Positions 1 to 10,660 of a stretch of DNA of 64,000 bases are shown here, in pieces. The stretch's first letter is position 1, and each line of letters begins with the position of its first letter. The stretch spans positions 77,732,523 to 77,796,522 of the forward strand of contig OY997589.1 in assembly GCA_963921825.1 (NCBI GenBank), in the 5' to 3' direction. This stretch comes from Erodium maritimum (Eukaryota > Streptophyta > Magnoliopsida > Geraniales > Geraniaceae). The position numbers and the translations under genes are program-made. The notes below the pieces were generated by a model. It did not search any database and had not been told where the DNA came from. It saw nothing but the letters and a program-made list of their open reading frames with translations.

Positions 1-196
1 CATTGTTGCTGAAAGATCGAAAAGAAACAAAGGTCCTCGCCCTCGTTTAATTGAACAATGTAACGTTGTTCATTATGATTTGAGTTGTGCTGAACAGGTG
101 GAGCATGATAATGATAATCATGTCGATATGATGACAAAGCCAGATCATGGTGCTAAGTTTGAGCTTTGCTCAAGCTTAGTTGCTATAACTGTTTAG
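1..196 (+). pseudogene. Ty1/copia pol 3' remnant with internal deletion
   Basis: An open frame enters from the left edge and stops at 194-196. It first reads a basic, proline-rich stretch (KGPRPRLIEQC) followed by LSCAEQVEHD, like the copia linker between integrase and reverse transcriptase. It then passes directly into VDMMTKPDHGAKFELCSSLV, which is the usual C-terminal end of copia RNase H (the D-x-L/M-T-K-P motif). The reverse transcriptase and most of RNase H, normally about 500 residues, are absent between the two, so I read it as an internally deleted polyprotein. A polypurine tract and LTR follow on the same strand. The element begins outside the window. The copia assignment is firm; the deletion is an inference from motif order. 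Confidence 0.75.
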
Positions 197-295
197 CCCT
201 AGTGGCTGTTTGGCGTCGAAAGTATTTTCTTTGTTTGTTTAGGGAGATTTCTAACGCTTCATGCTACAAGGAGGAATTTGTCTCAAGGTGGAGTT

Positions 296-732
296 TGTTG
301 AAAGTTGATCCAAATTCAAGCTATTTTGTGGCTTGGTTACCAAGCAACTAATTTAGGGAATTGTGTTAGCTTGATTAAAAAGTAACCAATATAAGAAATC
401 CCATGTCTTGTTGCCAAAGTAATAGAATTTAGGAAATTGGGTCTTAATTGTAGAGATTTTTTGTTTCCCTATTTTGTATGAAGTATCTCTACACCACCCC
501 TATAAATACCACCTATAAGCTGCCATGACGAATAAGTTGAATCAGTGTAAATCCCCGACGTTGTGTAAACACTTTCCATATAGTGAAGTTTTGCTGGTTG
601 GCGCCCATGGTTTTTTTCCTCTCCGTTGTTTGGAGGGGTTTTCCACGTTATATCGTTGTGTTCTCCGCGTTTTGGTTTTTGATCTATTTCGTTTTATAAC
701 AGAGATGAAAGTACCTTCCACCAAATTCAGCA
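296..732 (+). repeat. 3' LTR of the copia remnant
   Basis: A purine-rich tract (AAGGTGGAG) directly precedes TGTTGAAAG, the classical polypurine tract and TG start of a 3' LTR. A TATA box (TATAAATA, 501-508) lies near position 205 of the LTR, with a transcript leader after it. The right edge is uncertain; I place it at the CA near 732. No target-site duplication can be tested because the left LTR is outside the window. Confidence 0.6.
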
Positions 733-1200
733 AAGAATAAATTATTATGGACACACTAAATGAAGGTCTAACTGATGCAAGAGATCATGATGCTAGAGAT
801 CAACAAAAAATTACACCAAAACAGATTATTTAAGATACACCAGAGATCAAAGATGATTTAAGTTACACCAAACCAGACCACCCTCAGACCTAAATGGAGT
901 TCTACCCACATACCTCAGAAGAATGACCTAAATGATACTAGAACTACCCACACACAAAGAACAGATAAACCAGAAAAACCATATAGCAAACATCCTCACT
1001 AACCATCACCACACTCCCAAAAACCACACAAAACCCATTCCCAAACCCAAACCCAAATGATGACTTGTGAGTCAATCATTCTGATTTTGATACACATTTC
1101 TGCAAATTCAAATGCAGCTTCTTGGATTCTCAATCCAAGATTGGAAATTGAAGTAATATCCTTGCTTGAAACGAGCCCATTCACCACTATATACATTGTT
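733..1200. other. No recognisable feature
   Basis: AC-rich sequence with short direct repeats of AGAGATCA and TTACACCA near 775-870. No conserved reading frame or element boundary was recognised. The last 190 bp form the low-side flank of the retroposon inserted at 1215. Confidence 0.5.
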
Positions 1201-1214
1201 TTAAATTGATGTAA

Positions 1215-2989
1215 TTTTTTTGATAAATGATGATTTATTGATAGAATTTGAAATAAAGAGAATTACAAAGCCTGAGGACCGCTAAAAAGCTATCCCAAAT
1301 AACCTGCAACAGAGACTCTACCACAAACGGTACGAGAATCTTCCTAAAAAAGCGGAAAAAAAAACAACGAAGAGCGAGAATAACAATCAAATACAAAGAG
1401 ATACTATTCGATAGAAGGAGGAACATCGTCCTTGAACTCTATCTGCAGTAAAGTCCCTGTAGCGACAAAGTGTCTCCAAGCCTCGTTTTTACGTTGAGCC
1501 TCGAGCTTCTCGATTTCACTCATACAAAGTGAGCGAGTCGTCACCCGAAAAGGCTGGTGAGATTTCTTCTTTCTTTTCCTTTTAGCCTTCTGTATTTTTT
1601 CAGGAGACCACACTGGAAAGTCTTGATCGAAACGTGACAAACGGGAGGGAGTCGATGAAACCCGAGAGTCTCACTTGGGGAGAACATTCTTCACCAAATC
1701 AGAACACGATGCAAGAGGGCAGGCAAAGACTGCATGGCTAGACGCAGGCCCAACTTCCTCAGGCCCAGACTGCTGATCTGGTTGGACAAACAAAGGCCCA
1801 AGAGCAGGGTCTACGTTTACATGCCCATTTCCATTTAATAGAAATGAGCTTGTTCCCTGTTGGTCCAAACAGTGCCCAATATCGGTTCCTTTAATCTCTG
1901 CAAATGGAGATACGACCTCATTGACCGAAACAAAAGGGGATCGGGGATCGCACGCCTCTGTGGAGTCGCGCAACGCAATCAGAGATTGATTCGTGCATCC
2001 ATGATCTTTGTACGTTGGAAATCAGAGATCGAGTATCGTCAATCAACGATTTCGTCTGATACGATTTCGTCAGATCCTCATCCATCGCCGGTGAGCAACC
2101 CACCGACGAACGAAATCCCACCGGCGAGCACGAGAGTTCAGGGACGCCAGTGATCGATACCATCTTTGGGGCCAGATCAGTGCTTGTCTGAACACCTGCT
2201 GGTTTGGAAGCCGGACCCATCGACGAACGAGATCCCACCGGCGAGCACGAGAGTTCAGGGATGCCATTAATCGCTACCATCTGATTGGGGGACGGAACAA
2301 TGCTTGTCTGAACTGGGGAACTTGCTGGTTTGGAAGCCGGATTGGAGGCCGGAATCACACTAAGGTCACTGCGAAACCGATGAGAAGGAGGTCGAGCTAG
2401 AGCCACAAGTAGCTGGTGACCATTAATTTTAAATCCATTCAAACTCTCTACTGCTTTTGCCGCAGCTGAGTCGGCTGAGAAGGTGACAAAACTGTAGTAT
2501 CGTCCTCTTCTATTTCTCCGGCGAGGAACGAAGTAGGTTTGAATTTCACCTTAAGTACCAAAAAAATTTCTCACCCAAGCAACTGAGGTCTCTGGGAGAT
2601 TACAGATAAAAATCTGATTTGAGATTACCTCTTATCCTTGTGAGGCTGTGTTTTGTGATACCGGTTTGGCTGCCGGAGTAGCAGCAACCCGAGACTTTGC
2701 AACGTCGGGGTTGCAATTGACATAAGAGGTCGCCTTCGGTGGATTGGAAGCGTTTCCACCGGACCTATCCCGCCCATGTCTTGGCGGTGACTTCTTGTGG
2801 ATCACCTTCACCGGAACCGAAACAGGCTTCCTTGAGACAACGGAGAACTTCTTACGGTGCTTCCTCTTGACGTCCTTTTCAGCTGACGAGTCGTTCTTTA
2901 TAGAATCCATAACTATTCTACATTAATCATCATACAGGGAAATCAATGTAGAACAGAAGGATGAAAAGAAGAGGAGAGAAGCAGCCATC
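1215..2989 (-). mobile_element. ORF1-only LINE-like retroposon with target-site duplication
   Basis: On the minus strand the element starts with ATGGCTGC at 2989 and ends with TTTATCAAAAAAA at 1215. It is bounded by TTAAATTGATGTAA (1201-1214) and TTGAATTGATGTAA (2990-3003), a 14-bp target-site duplication with one mismatch. It is 1775 bp long and holds an RRM-type ORF1 but no endonuclease or reverse transcriptase. 5' truncation, the usual fate of LINE copies, would keep ORF2 and lose ORF1; here the opposite is seen, so it looks like an internally deleted or genuinely non-autonomous relative mobilised by a LINE. RRM-containing ORF1 is known from the BNR subclade of plant L1 elements. Confidence 0.8.
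1404..2910 (-). pseudogene. RRM-containing LINE ORF1 protein, degraded
   Basis: The frame starts at ATG 2910 with a lysine- and serine-rich N-terminus (MDSIKNDSSAEKDVKRKHRK). After an in-frame TAA near 2632 it reads an RNA recognition motif: RNP2-like IFICNLP, then RGRYYSFVTF as RNP1, then AVESLNGFKINGHQLLVALA as the last helix and strand. A second in-frame TAA lies inside the RRM between the two RNP motifs. After a proline/serine-rich middle with two repeats around PELSCSPVGSRSSMG and PELSCSPVGFRSSVG, the frame shifts near 1940-1973 and ends in a basic segment and the tail DDVPPSIE. The protein would bind element RNA; this copy cannot make it intact. It could instead be a decayed host SR-like gene, but the flanking retroposon signature argues against that. 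Confidence 0.7.
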
Positions 2990-3119
2990 TTGAATTGATG
3001 TAAATTACCGGGAGGAGGATCAATTTCTCCTTGGAAAACCTAATTATTTCTAGAGTCATAAAGTCCAAATAGTTATTTTAAGAACGTTACCCCATATTTT
3101 TCTATATTTTAACTAAGAG

Positions 3120-3742
3120 TATGCCAAGTGCAGAATGGTTTTGTCATTTCCAAGAATGACCCATGATAAATCCAACCAAGCTAACAGTAATGACTAGACC
3201 TCCCAAGCTTTATGAAAATGCCACAACAGATGAGCTCCATCTTCTAGATACAAGTTGCAGATTGAACAAATTATTTTAAATCTTAAAAGGATAATGGCAT
3301 GCCTCTTTATCGCAAAAGACATTTTGAAGGAATTGCTCTAAGCAAGCAAGCCAGAAGTAGCCAACCACCTTTTGAGGAACACTAGGAGACCATAATTGAA
3401 CTGCTCAACCTCGCTTTGAGATTCCTTGCACCGCAAGCAGTGAATATAGTTTGCTGACAAAAAATCCTTTTGTGTCTCTCTCCTAATTGAGGATATCATC
3501 CATATTTTCTCTAATTTGTACATAATTGAGAATAGTACATAAAACCCCCCACTCATAGTCTCCCATCTGCTAGGGCTTCTCCTTAATACCAGATCCCATA
3601 TCTCATCATTCCCAAAATTTGAGATGACACAGCTTTTTGAGTTTGCTATCAAATAAATCCTGATAAAAGATCCTTGAAAGGCAGATCTCCACCCCAAAGG
3701 AAAGATGCCTTCTTGGTATCTGTTTATCACATTATGTTCCAA
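3120..3742 (-). pseudogene. LINE ORF2 C-terminal region (zf-RVT) remnant
   Basis: A 134-residue open stretch (3742-3338) contains the string found before the zinc knuckle of plant LINE ORF2 (FIRIYLIAN, then EIWDLVLRRSPSRWE). After a frameshift near 3340 another frame reads CSICNLYLEDGAHLLWHFHKAWE followed by LLLAWLDLSWVIL, matching the zf-RVT pattern C-x2-C ... H-x4-H/C and the motif after it. The reverse transcriptase proper is missing and frames are broken, so it is a 5'-truncated relic. Both neighbours (retroposon at 1215-2989 and MITE at 3783-4089) are later insertions beside it. Confidence 0.65.
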
Positions 3743-3782
3743 ATTCAGGAATGCACTTCATGTTTAGATTACGTTTCACTTA

Positions 3783-4089
3783 GAGCAGCTCCAACGGATC
3801 GTGTTAGGCGGTCGTTGGAGGCGCTGACACGGCGCTGACACAACTCGCTGGCACGGCTCGTCGTGTCAAACTGGCGTGTCAGGCGGGGCGTGCCAGCGCA
3901 TCGTTGTCGGATTCAACAACGTCGCCAAGTCGTGTTAGGAAGCCATTTTGCTCTAAATATACTTCCTACCATGGCTCTTTGACACTGACCATTGGAAGAG
4001 CAGTGTAAGGATGCAGTGTCAAGAAGCAAAAAAGCACTTCCTCACACTGCTCCTTGACACTACTAGTGTCAGCACCATTGGAGATGCTC
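3783..4089. mobile_element. Tourist-like (PIF/Harbinger) MITE
   Basis: The element opens with GAGCAGCTCCAACGG and closes with CCATTGGAGATGCTC, near-perfect terminal inverted repeats of 15 bp. Both sides carry TTA (3780-3782 and 4090-4092), the 3-bp duplication typical of PIF/Harbinger. It is 307 bp long, has no reading frame, and its left half is rich in GGCGTGTCAG-like repeats. It would depend on a Harbinger transposase in trans. Confidence 0.85.
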
Positions 4090-4092
4090 TTA

Positions 4093-5939
4093 GAGTTCAA
4101 GAGCAGCTGGGTTCGAAATACATAGCATAAGTTGAAAATAAAGAGTTCATTACGAAAAAGAATTTACATATAGTTTAAAATAAAAGAATATAACTTTTTT
4201 TCATTGAAATACAAATACCAGGAACAGACCAATAAAGAAACAAAAAGCTCTTGACTTTCTAACCCTAGCTCTAACCTAGCCGCTATGGAGTTCCTATTTG
4301 TCACCACCGTCCCTATGCCGCCTGCAGTTGTTGTCGGATTGATAGTCTTCGTTTTCTTCTGTCACATCAGGTCGCATCCCTCGCAGACCACGCCTGGTGC
4401 CGAGGTATATATCGATGGGATTGGATCCCCATCTCTATTCCACCGTCTTCTCCTTCCCTGTCATCCCTCTCGTGCTCTCGCCGGAGGATAGCCAGATTAC
4501 GGGGGAACCTCAATCCTATTCCCAGCCAAGGACGGCTGCGCTCTTTTACCCATCCTCGCCTCTGGTGTCCGGTGACCTAGATCGGTCTGTCCTAGTGCGA
4601 AGGGCTGGGATGCCTTCAGACTTACGCTACGGGGCAACGCGCCTTTGGCCAAACCCTAACCCCCCTGGGCCCACCATGACCTTGTTCTGGTTCCTAGGGC
4701 GAACGTAACACAACATGGAGGTGCGGCTACGCAGGCAACCCCCCCCCCCCTCGTTCTTTGCCGATGGGGATGATCCAGGACGTGACAGGAAACGATGGCG
4801 TTTCTCTTGGTCATGGTCACGAAAACCCGACTTCGCCGTCTGGTTTGCGATCGCTATGGGATGCGAAGGAATTTGGTGGAAGTCACCTCCACGATCGTCT
4901 GGCGTGGCTGGGCACGGAGGCGGAGGAGGTTGTGGATTCCTTTCAGCGGATCCGGCCTAGATACAACCTTAAGGCCATGAGGCTCTCTACCTGTGTCTAC
5001 AAGGATGGAAGTATCGACTGCTATGGGGACCCTGGCGAGGAGAAGAGCCCGGACGTCGGCCCGATATCAGAGTCATCTCTAGGCGTACTAGCGAGGACTG
5101 ATACGCTTTAATGCGGGACGAGGGCCTCGCCCACGAGTTAGACGTTCGGCTAAGGTGTCGTCGCATCCATTGGGAGGAGATGGAGAGATATTAGGTTGGG
5201 AGCGGGAGTCTAAGACCCCAACCCTAATAACAATGGACCTGGTACCTAAGGCTCGGTCGTCTCGAGGGATGGGGACTGGGGTAACAATGGACCCGGATCC
5301 CCAAGCCCTCACTAGGGATGTCGGCCAAGGGCCTGTAGTAAGCTCCCCTGGGTGGTCCTACGCGAGAGCTCCAACTTTTGTACACGGAAACATTCGGCAG
5401 GCGGCTGGTGGAGATCAGCTCCCTGCTGATTTGATTGCTGCCTTGTGATCGAGTGAGTGGGTGGAAGTGGAGGTGGTGGCCCCGGCCACCCATGAGAGTA
5501 TGATGTGATGGCTCCGGCGCCACTGGTTGGAGGAGTGTAGCTGCTTCTGGATGGGAAGGGATGGCGCTTGCGCCTGGCCGGCAAAACAACTCATGGGCGG
5601 GGAAGATGCCCCGCTGGGAGGAATGAGGCAACAATGGAGCATCTGGGATTGGCCTTGGGAGGGGTCCCTAGAAGATGCATTGCCTCCCACCACCACTACT
5701 ACGGTCGAGGTCCCTTAGGATCTCCGGTACCCAGTTCTCCCTACCCGCCTTCTATCTATGCCCATGGGGCGTCCAAATACCGTCCATGACGGTTTTAGTA
5801 CGACAAGGGTCAGTGAACCACTATTCAACCATACTGTCCTTTCATGATCGAGGAGATTTTCTTCCAGGAAATAACATATTCTCTATAAACCTACATGGGT
5901 AAAAACATGCGGGAGTAAAACCATAAACAACTCTACATT
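4093..5939. other. Unassigned GC-rich region with weak frames
   Basis: From about 4260 the sequence is GC-rich with several overlapping open frames up to 117 codons (for example 4758-5111, plus). None shows a domain I recognise. A run at 4194-4200 preceded (minus sense) by TTTCAATG resembles the 3' tail of a minus-strand LINE-like retroposon, and the start at 4265 (CTAACCCTAGC) resembles the leaders of other retroposons here. No duplication was found, so no element is called. Confidence 0.35.
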
Positions 5940-6556
5940 TTAGGTCATGTTTCTTTTTTGATCAAACAGTTGGACACGACTTACCTTGTTTTCATTTTGC
6001 TAGATTGTGTGTTGCACTATCTACTATGCTAGAGAGGAAATTCTCCAAGGATGGGTTTATTAGAGTGTTGTACATTTTGGGACAAGGCATCGACCCGATG
6101 GGTTTAATCTGATCTTATATTGACAAATTATTCGCGTCGATTTTATTGGCATTCTTAATTTCTCTACTCAACCTTTAAGTCAGGTATGGGGTGAACTCGA
6201 CCTTCGACAAGATTGATAGTTTCTGCTAGTCGCAGGTGCATCGAGTTTGAACGGAGGTGGTTTATGTGTATCTTCTCCGCGTGAGCAATTTTGGACCCTT
6301 TAGGGAGTCAAACAAGGTTTTCTGATGTCGTACTACTTATTCTTGATTGCGATAGAGTAGTTTCATCAGCTTTTTGAGCTCAAAATTAGACGGGTTATAC
6401 AATGGTATTCGGGTTTATGCAGTCGTTCGAGTCTCTCATCTCCATCTTGTTGATCTTCAGTTCCTCAAGTCAGATGTAGATTAGCACCGACCGGTACGGT
6501 GAATTCTCCACACATTTGAGGTGATGCTTAGTGTTGAGATCAAATTTTCCAAATCG
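5940..6556 (+). pseudogene. LINE reverse transcriptase remnant, left half
   Basis: With frame changes, the plus strand reads successive landmarks of plant L1 reverse transcriptase: SLNGG followed by the GVKQGFLMSYYLF block (equivalent to the conserved GLRQGDPLSP region), a degraded VSHLHLVDLQFLKSD where VSHLLFADD is expected, then FEVMLSVEIKFSKS (FEXXSGLKINFSKS). The catalytic aspartates are not intact. The sequence stops abruptly where the minus-strand retroposon at 6557 begins and appears to resume near 8090. Confidence 0.6.
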
Positions 6557-8090
6557 ACGTTTTTTTTATCAGCAAAAGAAACAATTTTATTCAACCCGAC
6601 AAAAAACTCCAAGGGAGAGTTACAATCAAGGGAAGAAGAAAGAAGCAAAAAATGAAGGGCGAACGATGCCCGCTTAGATATGATCTAGAAACATCTTGAT
6701 AGTGTCTTTATCGCCGAGAGAGGATGAAAACCCCATAGATTTGCACAACGCCCAAGCTCGCTTAGCTTCCGACTTCTTACGCAGGGAGCGGGTAGGACTT
6801 ACGTCTTTAAGAGCTTTTAAGGACTTAAGACGACCGTTCCTAACTCGCTTATTTATCTGTTTGGGTCGGGGAAGCTTCGAGTCGGGATCGACCAAGGGGG
6901 AGTGAAGATCAGCTATAAAGGTCGAAAACGAGGGAGGGAGAACCCTCGAAGTGTCGGGCTTAGGGTCGAAGGGGGAAGTAGGGCCTTTCGGATTAGGAAC
7001 TGCCTTGCCGGCCGGACTGGGCTCGACAAAGCCATTTGATCCTGTGAGCTGAGGGGATTGGGCCTGAGCCGGTGGCCCAATAACATGGAGCCCAAGAGAT
7101 AGGCCCTCATTAAGACCAGAGTCAAACGAAGATGTAACGAGAAGCGGAGTTGACACTTTGGGAATCGGGGCAGCCGCATTGAAACCAGGAGAACCATAGG
7201 CATGGGAGATAGAAACGAGGCTCTCGGGAATTGCTGGCGAGGGAGACGAGGCGACGCGGTCAGGACGACGACCAAAGCTGGCCTCGTCAGACGGGAAAGA
7301 GCCATCGGACCGGTTGACTTTGACCAATTCCTCCACTATCTCGTCGTCTTCAAGTACCACTTCACCATCTTCCAAAAAGGGGGAGCGGAAATCACTCCGC
7401 TCGCTGGAGGAAATTCCGAGGCAATTCGCTCCATCAACATCCAAACCCAAAGGTTTACCAACTAGAACTCCCAACTCCTGCATCGGGGCAGCGACGATTT
7501 CGGGGACAAGATGGGCATCAATCTCTAAAGCCCTAATCGAGAAATTCGAATTGTTGATCGTCAACTCAAATATACGATCAACCGGAGCAAGGGAGCGCGC
7601 GAAAACGAGAACGAAGGCAAGGTCCAGGCGGGAGGCCGAAGAGGAGAACGGGTGCAGGACAACCGGAGTTCCAACCGACGCAGCCAGGCTTTGAATTGTC
7701 GGCACCGACCAGCCCGAGAGAGGGATGCCGGAGAAGGAAACCCAGAGAAAACGACCACCATCCATAACTGAATTGACGTCCGCGAAAAATTCCACAAAGC
7801 AAGCTCGGAGTTCAACCCAAAAAACCGAGGCTTCGTCCTTGAGAGCTTCAACCGATCAGAACGAAATTAAAAACACCCTGTTTCCCAGCTCAGCCAAACA
7901 GCAATGTTTGCGCAAGGAGGGAGAGAAAGCTTCCTAGATTGAGGCGGCCGGACAGCAAGACGAAGTAATTCCGATGATGGAGGAAGCAAGCCGGGACAAG
8001 AAGCTGGGGTTTGGGGACCTTTTTTGGATGATTGGATGACTATGGCACTTGCTAATGCCCTCGGTGACCTCCAATCCACCAACCTCATAT
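6557..8090 (-). mobile_element. LINE-like retroposon carrying ORF1 only
   Basis: The minus-strand 3' end is TTTTGCTGATAAAAAAAA, a LINE-like tail at 6557-6575. A 373-codon ORF1 lies upstream, and no ORF2 is found before the LINE sequence of the opposite strand resumes near 8090. I could not find a target-site duplication, so the 5' boundary is approximate and an interrupted older LINE is an alternative. Confidence 0.5.
6674..7795 (-). CDS. LINE ORF1 protein, C-terminal part
   Basis: This 373-codon open frame is the longest intact non-LTR frame here. Near its start it reads WVSFSGIPLSGW, the block typical of the DUF4283-like segment of plant LINE ORF1, followed by LDLAFVLVFARSL. The middle is serine/proline-rich and low in complexity. 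The C-terminus is basic (KLPRPKQINKRVRNGRLKS) and ends in AWALCKSMGFSSSLGDKDTI, like the short conserved tail of plant LINE ORF1 proteins. The frame is open upstream of the ATG (LKDEASVFWVELRACF), so the true N-terminus, probably with an RRM, lies further up but is interrupted by stops. Role: RNA binding within a retrotransposition particle. Host function is not indicated. Confidence 0.6.
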   Translation of the reverse strand: MEFFADVNSVMDGGRFLWVSFSGIPLSGWSVPTIQSLAASVGTPVVLHPFSSSASRLDLAFVLVFARSLAPVDRIFELTINNSNFSIRALEIDAHLVPEIVAAPMQELGVLVGKPLGLDVDGANCLGISSSERSDFRSPFLEDGEVVLEDDEIVEELVKVNRSDGSFPSDEASFGRRPDRVASSPSPAIPESLVSISHAYGSPGFNAAAPIPKVSTPLLVTSSFDSGLNEGLSLGLHVIGPPAQAQSPQLTGSNGFVEPSPAGKAVPNPKGPTSPFDPKPDTSRVLPPSFSTFIADLHSPLVDPDSKLPRPKQINKRVRNGRLKSLKALKDVSPTRSLRKKSEAKRAWALCKSMGFSSSLGDKDTIKMFLDHI

Positions 8091-8650
8091 TCTCTTTAGG
8101 GGCAGCCTTAGGCTCGCCTCATTTTACGTAGTCGGTTCGGCTGTTTGAGACATTTCAAATGAGCTTCTCATGGTACTTTGAAAGGAAGAAGAGGTGTCTC
8201 TCCAACATTACGTTGGATGTTGTCTATATGTCTAAGGTTCTGTTGGATGTTGTTAGTAGGTATAGTGGTGAACATGAGCCTTCTTCCAAAGTAGTGTGAT
8301 GTTTTCTATAGAGGGGTCCATTTTTTGATGAAGATTTTTTGGTGCCCATTATCAGAGCAAGGATACCCAATGGTACATCGAGACGTTGTCGTCTCCTTAA
8401 CGATATTCCACCCTTTTTTATCAAGTATGTAGTTGGATTGGCTTAGGACTTGGTGTTGTAAATGGATTTTGTTTCGATACGTTCAGATGGTCGTTCGGTG
8501 TGAGGATCATGTCCGATTTTAGGAGGACCCTTGGCTTTCTGGTATTGTGTTGACGATCCGATTTCTGAGACTTTATAGGTTGGTTATGGGTCAATATGAA
8601 TCAGTGGCCAAGTTTTGCATGGAAAGGTAGCGGGTTCTCTTGTTTTTCTT
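8090..8650 (+). pseudogene. LINE ORF2 remnant, right half
   Basis: Degraded plus-strand coding sequence. Near 8515-8600 one frame reads FxEDPWL followed by RFLRLYRLVMGQYESVAKF, the block that precedes zf-RVT in plant LINE ORF2. Upstream, WYFERKKRCLSNITLDVVYMS resembles the helix after the reverse transcriptase. It is probably the continuation of 5940-6556, separated by the minus-strand retroposon. Confidence 0.5.
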
Positions 8651-8949
8651 ATCAGAGAGAAACACATGGAAATCCTACTTTAGCCTAACCTAACTCATCA
8701 TCCGCACTTGCTCCCAAAGAAGTGTACTCACTGGGATTCGAATATATAATATCAAGGAGGGTGAGATTTACATAGGTATTACACACAATCAGACTAACCC
8801 AAGTAGGTTATCTTGTTTACTTTTTTTATTTCCTCTTTTCATATAGGAATTTCTCTCTCTAATAAAAAAGTTATACTTCATTATTTTCAATTGGATTTCA
8901 GTGAAGATCAGTGATGAATATATTTCGAAGCATAAAAAAAATTATATCG
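8651..8949. other. AT-rich spacer
   Basis: No reading frame, repeat boundary or RNA gene recognised. Confidence 0.4.
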
Positions 8950-9290
8950 GGGTGATGAAACTATTGTTGAGTATTGATAAATCTTCACTAATAAATGTTT
9001 CCCATCGGAGTGATAAAACTAGTATTTGGTGTTCATAAAACTAGTGTTTCGTGTTGATAAAAAACATATGTTGGGTTGATAAAACATGTGTGCGAAAGTG
9101 ATAAAAACAAGTGAAGAGGTGATAAAAACACATATCATGTGGTGATAGACCTAGTGTTTAATGTTGATAAAACACATGTGACGATGTGATAAAAATCATG
9201 TTCAGTTTTGGTAAAATTGAGTGATAGAAGTAATGTTCGGTGTTAATAAAACTAGTGTTCAGTGTTGATAAAAACTATCCAGATGTAATT
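8950..9290. repeat. Degenerate tandem repeat (TGTTGATAAAAC-type)
   Basis: About twelve imperfect units of roughly 20-35 bp share the core GTGTTGATAAAAC or GTGATAAAAACA. Spacing is irregular and units differ by several bases, so this is an old minisatellite. No coding potential. Confidence 0.65.
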
Positions 9291-9570
9291 TTTTAAAATC
9301 AACCTCGAAAAAAAAATATTTCGTTCATCAAAATATATTCATGACTGATCTTGATAGAAAGCCTTTGTAAAAATAAATTTTATTGACTTAAATTTGAAGC
9401 CAAACAGAGTTCAAACGAAGCGGAGAAAATTAAATTTTTGAATTGGTATAAAAAAATAATATGATAGTTTTTGTAGTAACAACTCAATTGCCTCTCATCC
9501 ATCGATTTATGAAATGGATGGTTTGGATTGGTACTCACAGGTTTTAGGTTAAAGATAAGATTCTATTTGA

Positions 9571-10660
9571 TTTTTTTTCTCATTTACCGAATACATTACA
9601 AAACAAAGAGGGGAAAACAGCCAGACAAGCGCCCTCAAGGACCTCTTCTTCTATATACATTTGGCTGGTTATGTGTGGCTGGGAGGATTCACCCTGTGTG
9701 AAATCGTCCAGACAAGCGCACACAAGGACCTCTTCTTCTTCTTCCACGAGACCTCTTCTTCCATGGTATTTCGGCCGAGAATTACGGCATGATCCGAGCC
9801 TTGAATAATAGGAGGACAATCACCATATGTAGCCGAAACATATTCAGAATTTAAAACCAAATACACGTGATCTCCCGAATAACTCGCGATCTCTCCGGAG
9901 GAAGACGCCGTCAATTGCAAATCAACCAACCTGTGGGACGACATCGACGACTGCTCCACAACCTCCGTTGATTGAACCACAGCCTTAAATGGCCAAGGTC
10001 CCGTCTTCTCCCCGTTCATCACTGCTCGAGTCATGCTCTGCTCTACAACAACAACATCAACGGTATCGCCGACGCTCCGGAATGCTTCCGCAGGATCAAG
10101 GACCTTCGAAGAGCCAAAAACCAGAGAAGCCTTGCTCTGTTTCTCACCTCCAGCATGGCTGGACTTCAGACGCCAAACAATAACTACGAACAGGTGATAG
10201 CTGTTCACTTTCATCCCGCTCATGCTCGCCGTGGACTGAGCAGCCGTCTCCTTCGTCCGAAATCTCACGAAACCATACATCTGAAGATTTCTATTTGGTC
10301 GGCTTAACGCAGACGACGGAACGATTTCTCCAAACGGACTTAAGGTGTTTCCAAGCCAGTCTGCCGTGGTTCCGTATGGTACATTACAGACGAAAATCTC
10401 TTGATCTATAATGTCCTTCATCCTTACTCGTCTCTTACGCCTGGGCACAGCACTCGTGACTTGCCCTTATTGTAGCTTAGCACCATGCACCTTGGCGATC
10501 TCCATTGCTGAAACCCCTTTGGCGATCTCCGTTGACGCTCAGACCTGAATATCTCCTTTATTCTTAACCGGGCTCTTGTTCGCCATGGGTTATGCGACTC
10601 CGTTACGAGCCAATCTTTTAACAGGCTTCTTCTCACTTTTTGGTACTCCAATGATTTGCA
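9571..10660 (-). mobile_element. Short LINE-like retroposon with RRM ORF1
   Basis: The minus-strand 3' end reads TCGGTAAATGAGAAAAAAAA (tail at 9571-9578). The body is just over 1 kb and holds an RRM ORF1 remnant followed almost directly by the tail, again without ORF2. The flanks GATAAGATTCTATTTG (9555-9570) and GATAGAATTTTATGTG (10688-10703) are similar but not identical, so a decayed target-site duplication is only suggested. Confidence 0.5.
9669..10586 (-). pseudogene. RRM-containing LINE ORF1 remnant
   Basis: The likely start is ATG 10586 (MANKSPVKNKGDIQV), followed by two in-frame stops before a basic stretch (PRRKRRVRMKD). The RRM then reads IFVCNVP as RNP2 and MYGFVRF as RNP1, and ends with SGMKVNSYHLFVVIVWR. 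From the internal ATG at 10448 the frame stays open for 259 codons. The part after the RRM has no recognised domain and a serine/valine-rich composition. Architecture parallels the ORF1 at 1404-2910, but the sequences are too different to be recent duplicates. Confidence 0.65.

Noticed and set aside
4758-5111. 117-codon frame as a gene
   Set aside because: No recognisable domain, overlapping frames of similar length, and retroposon-like surroundings.
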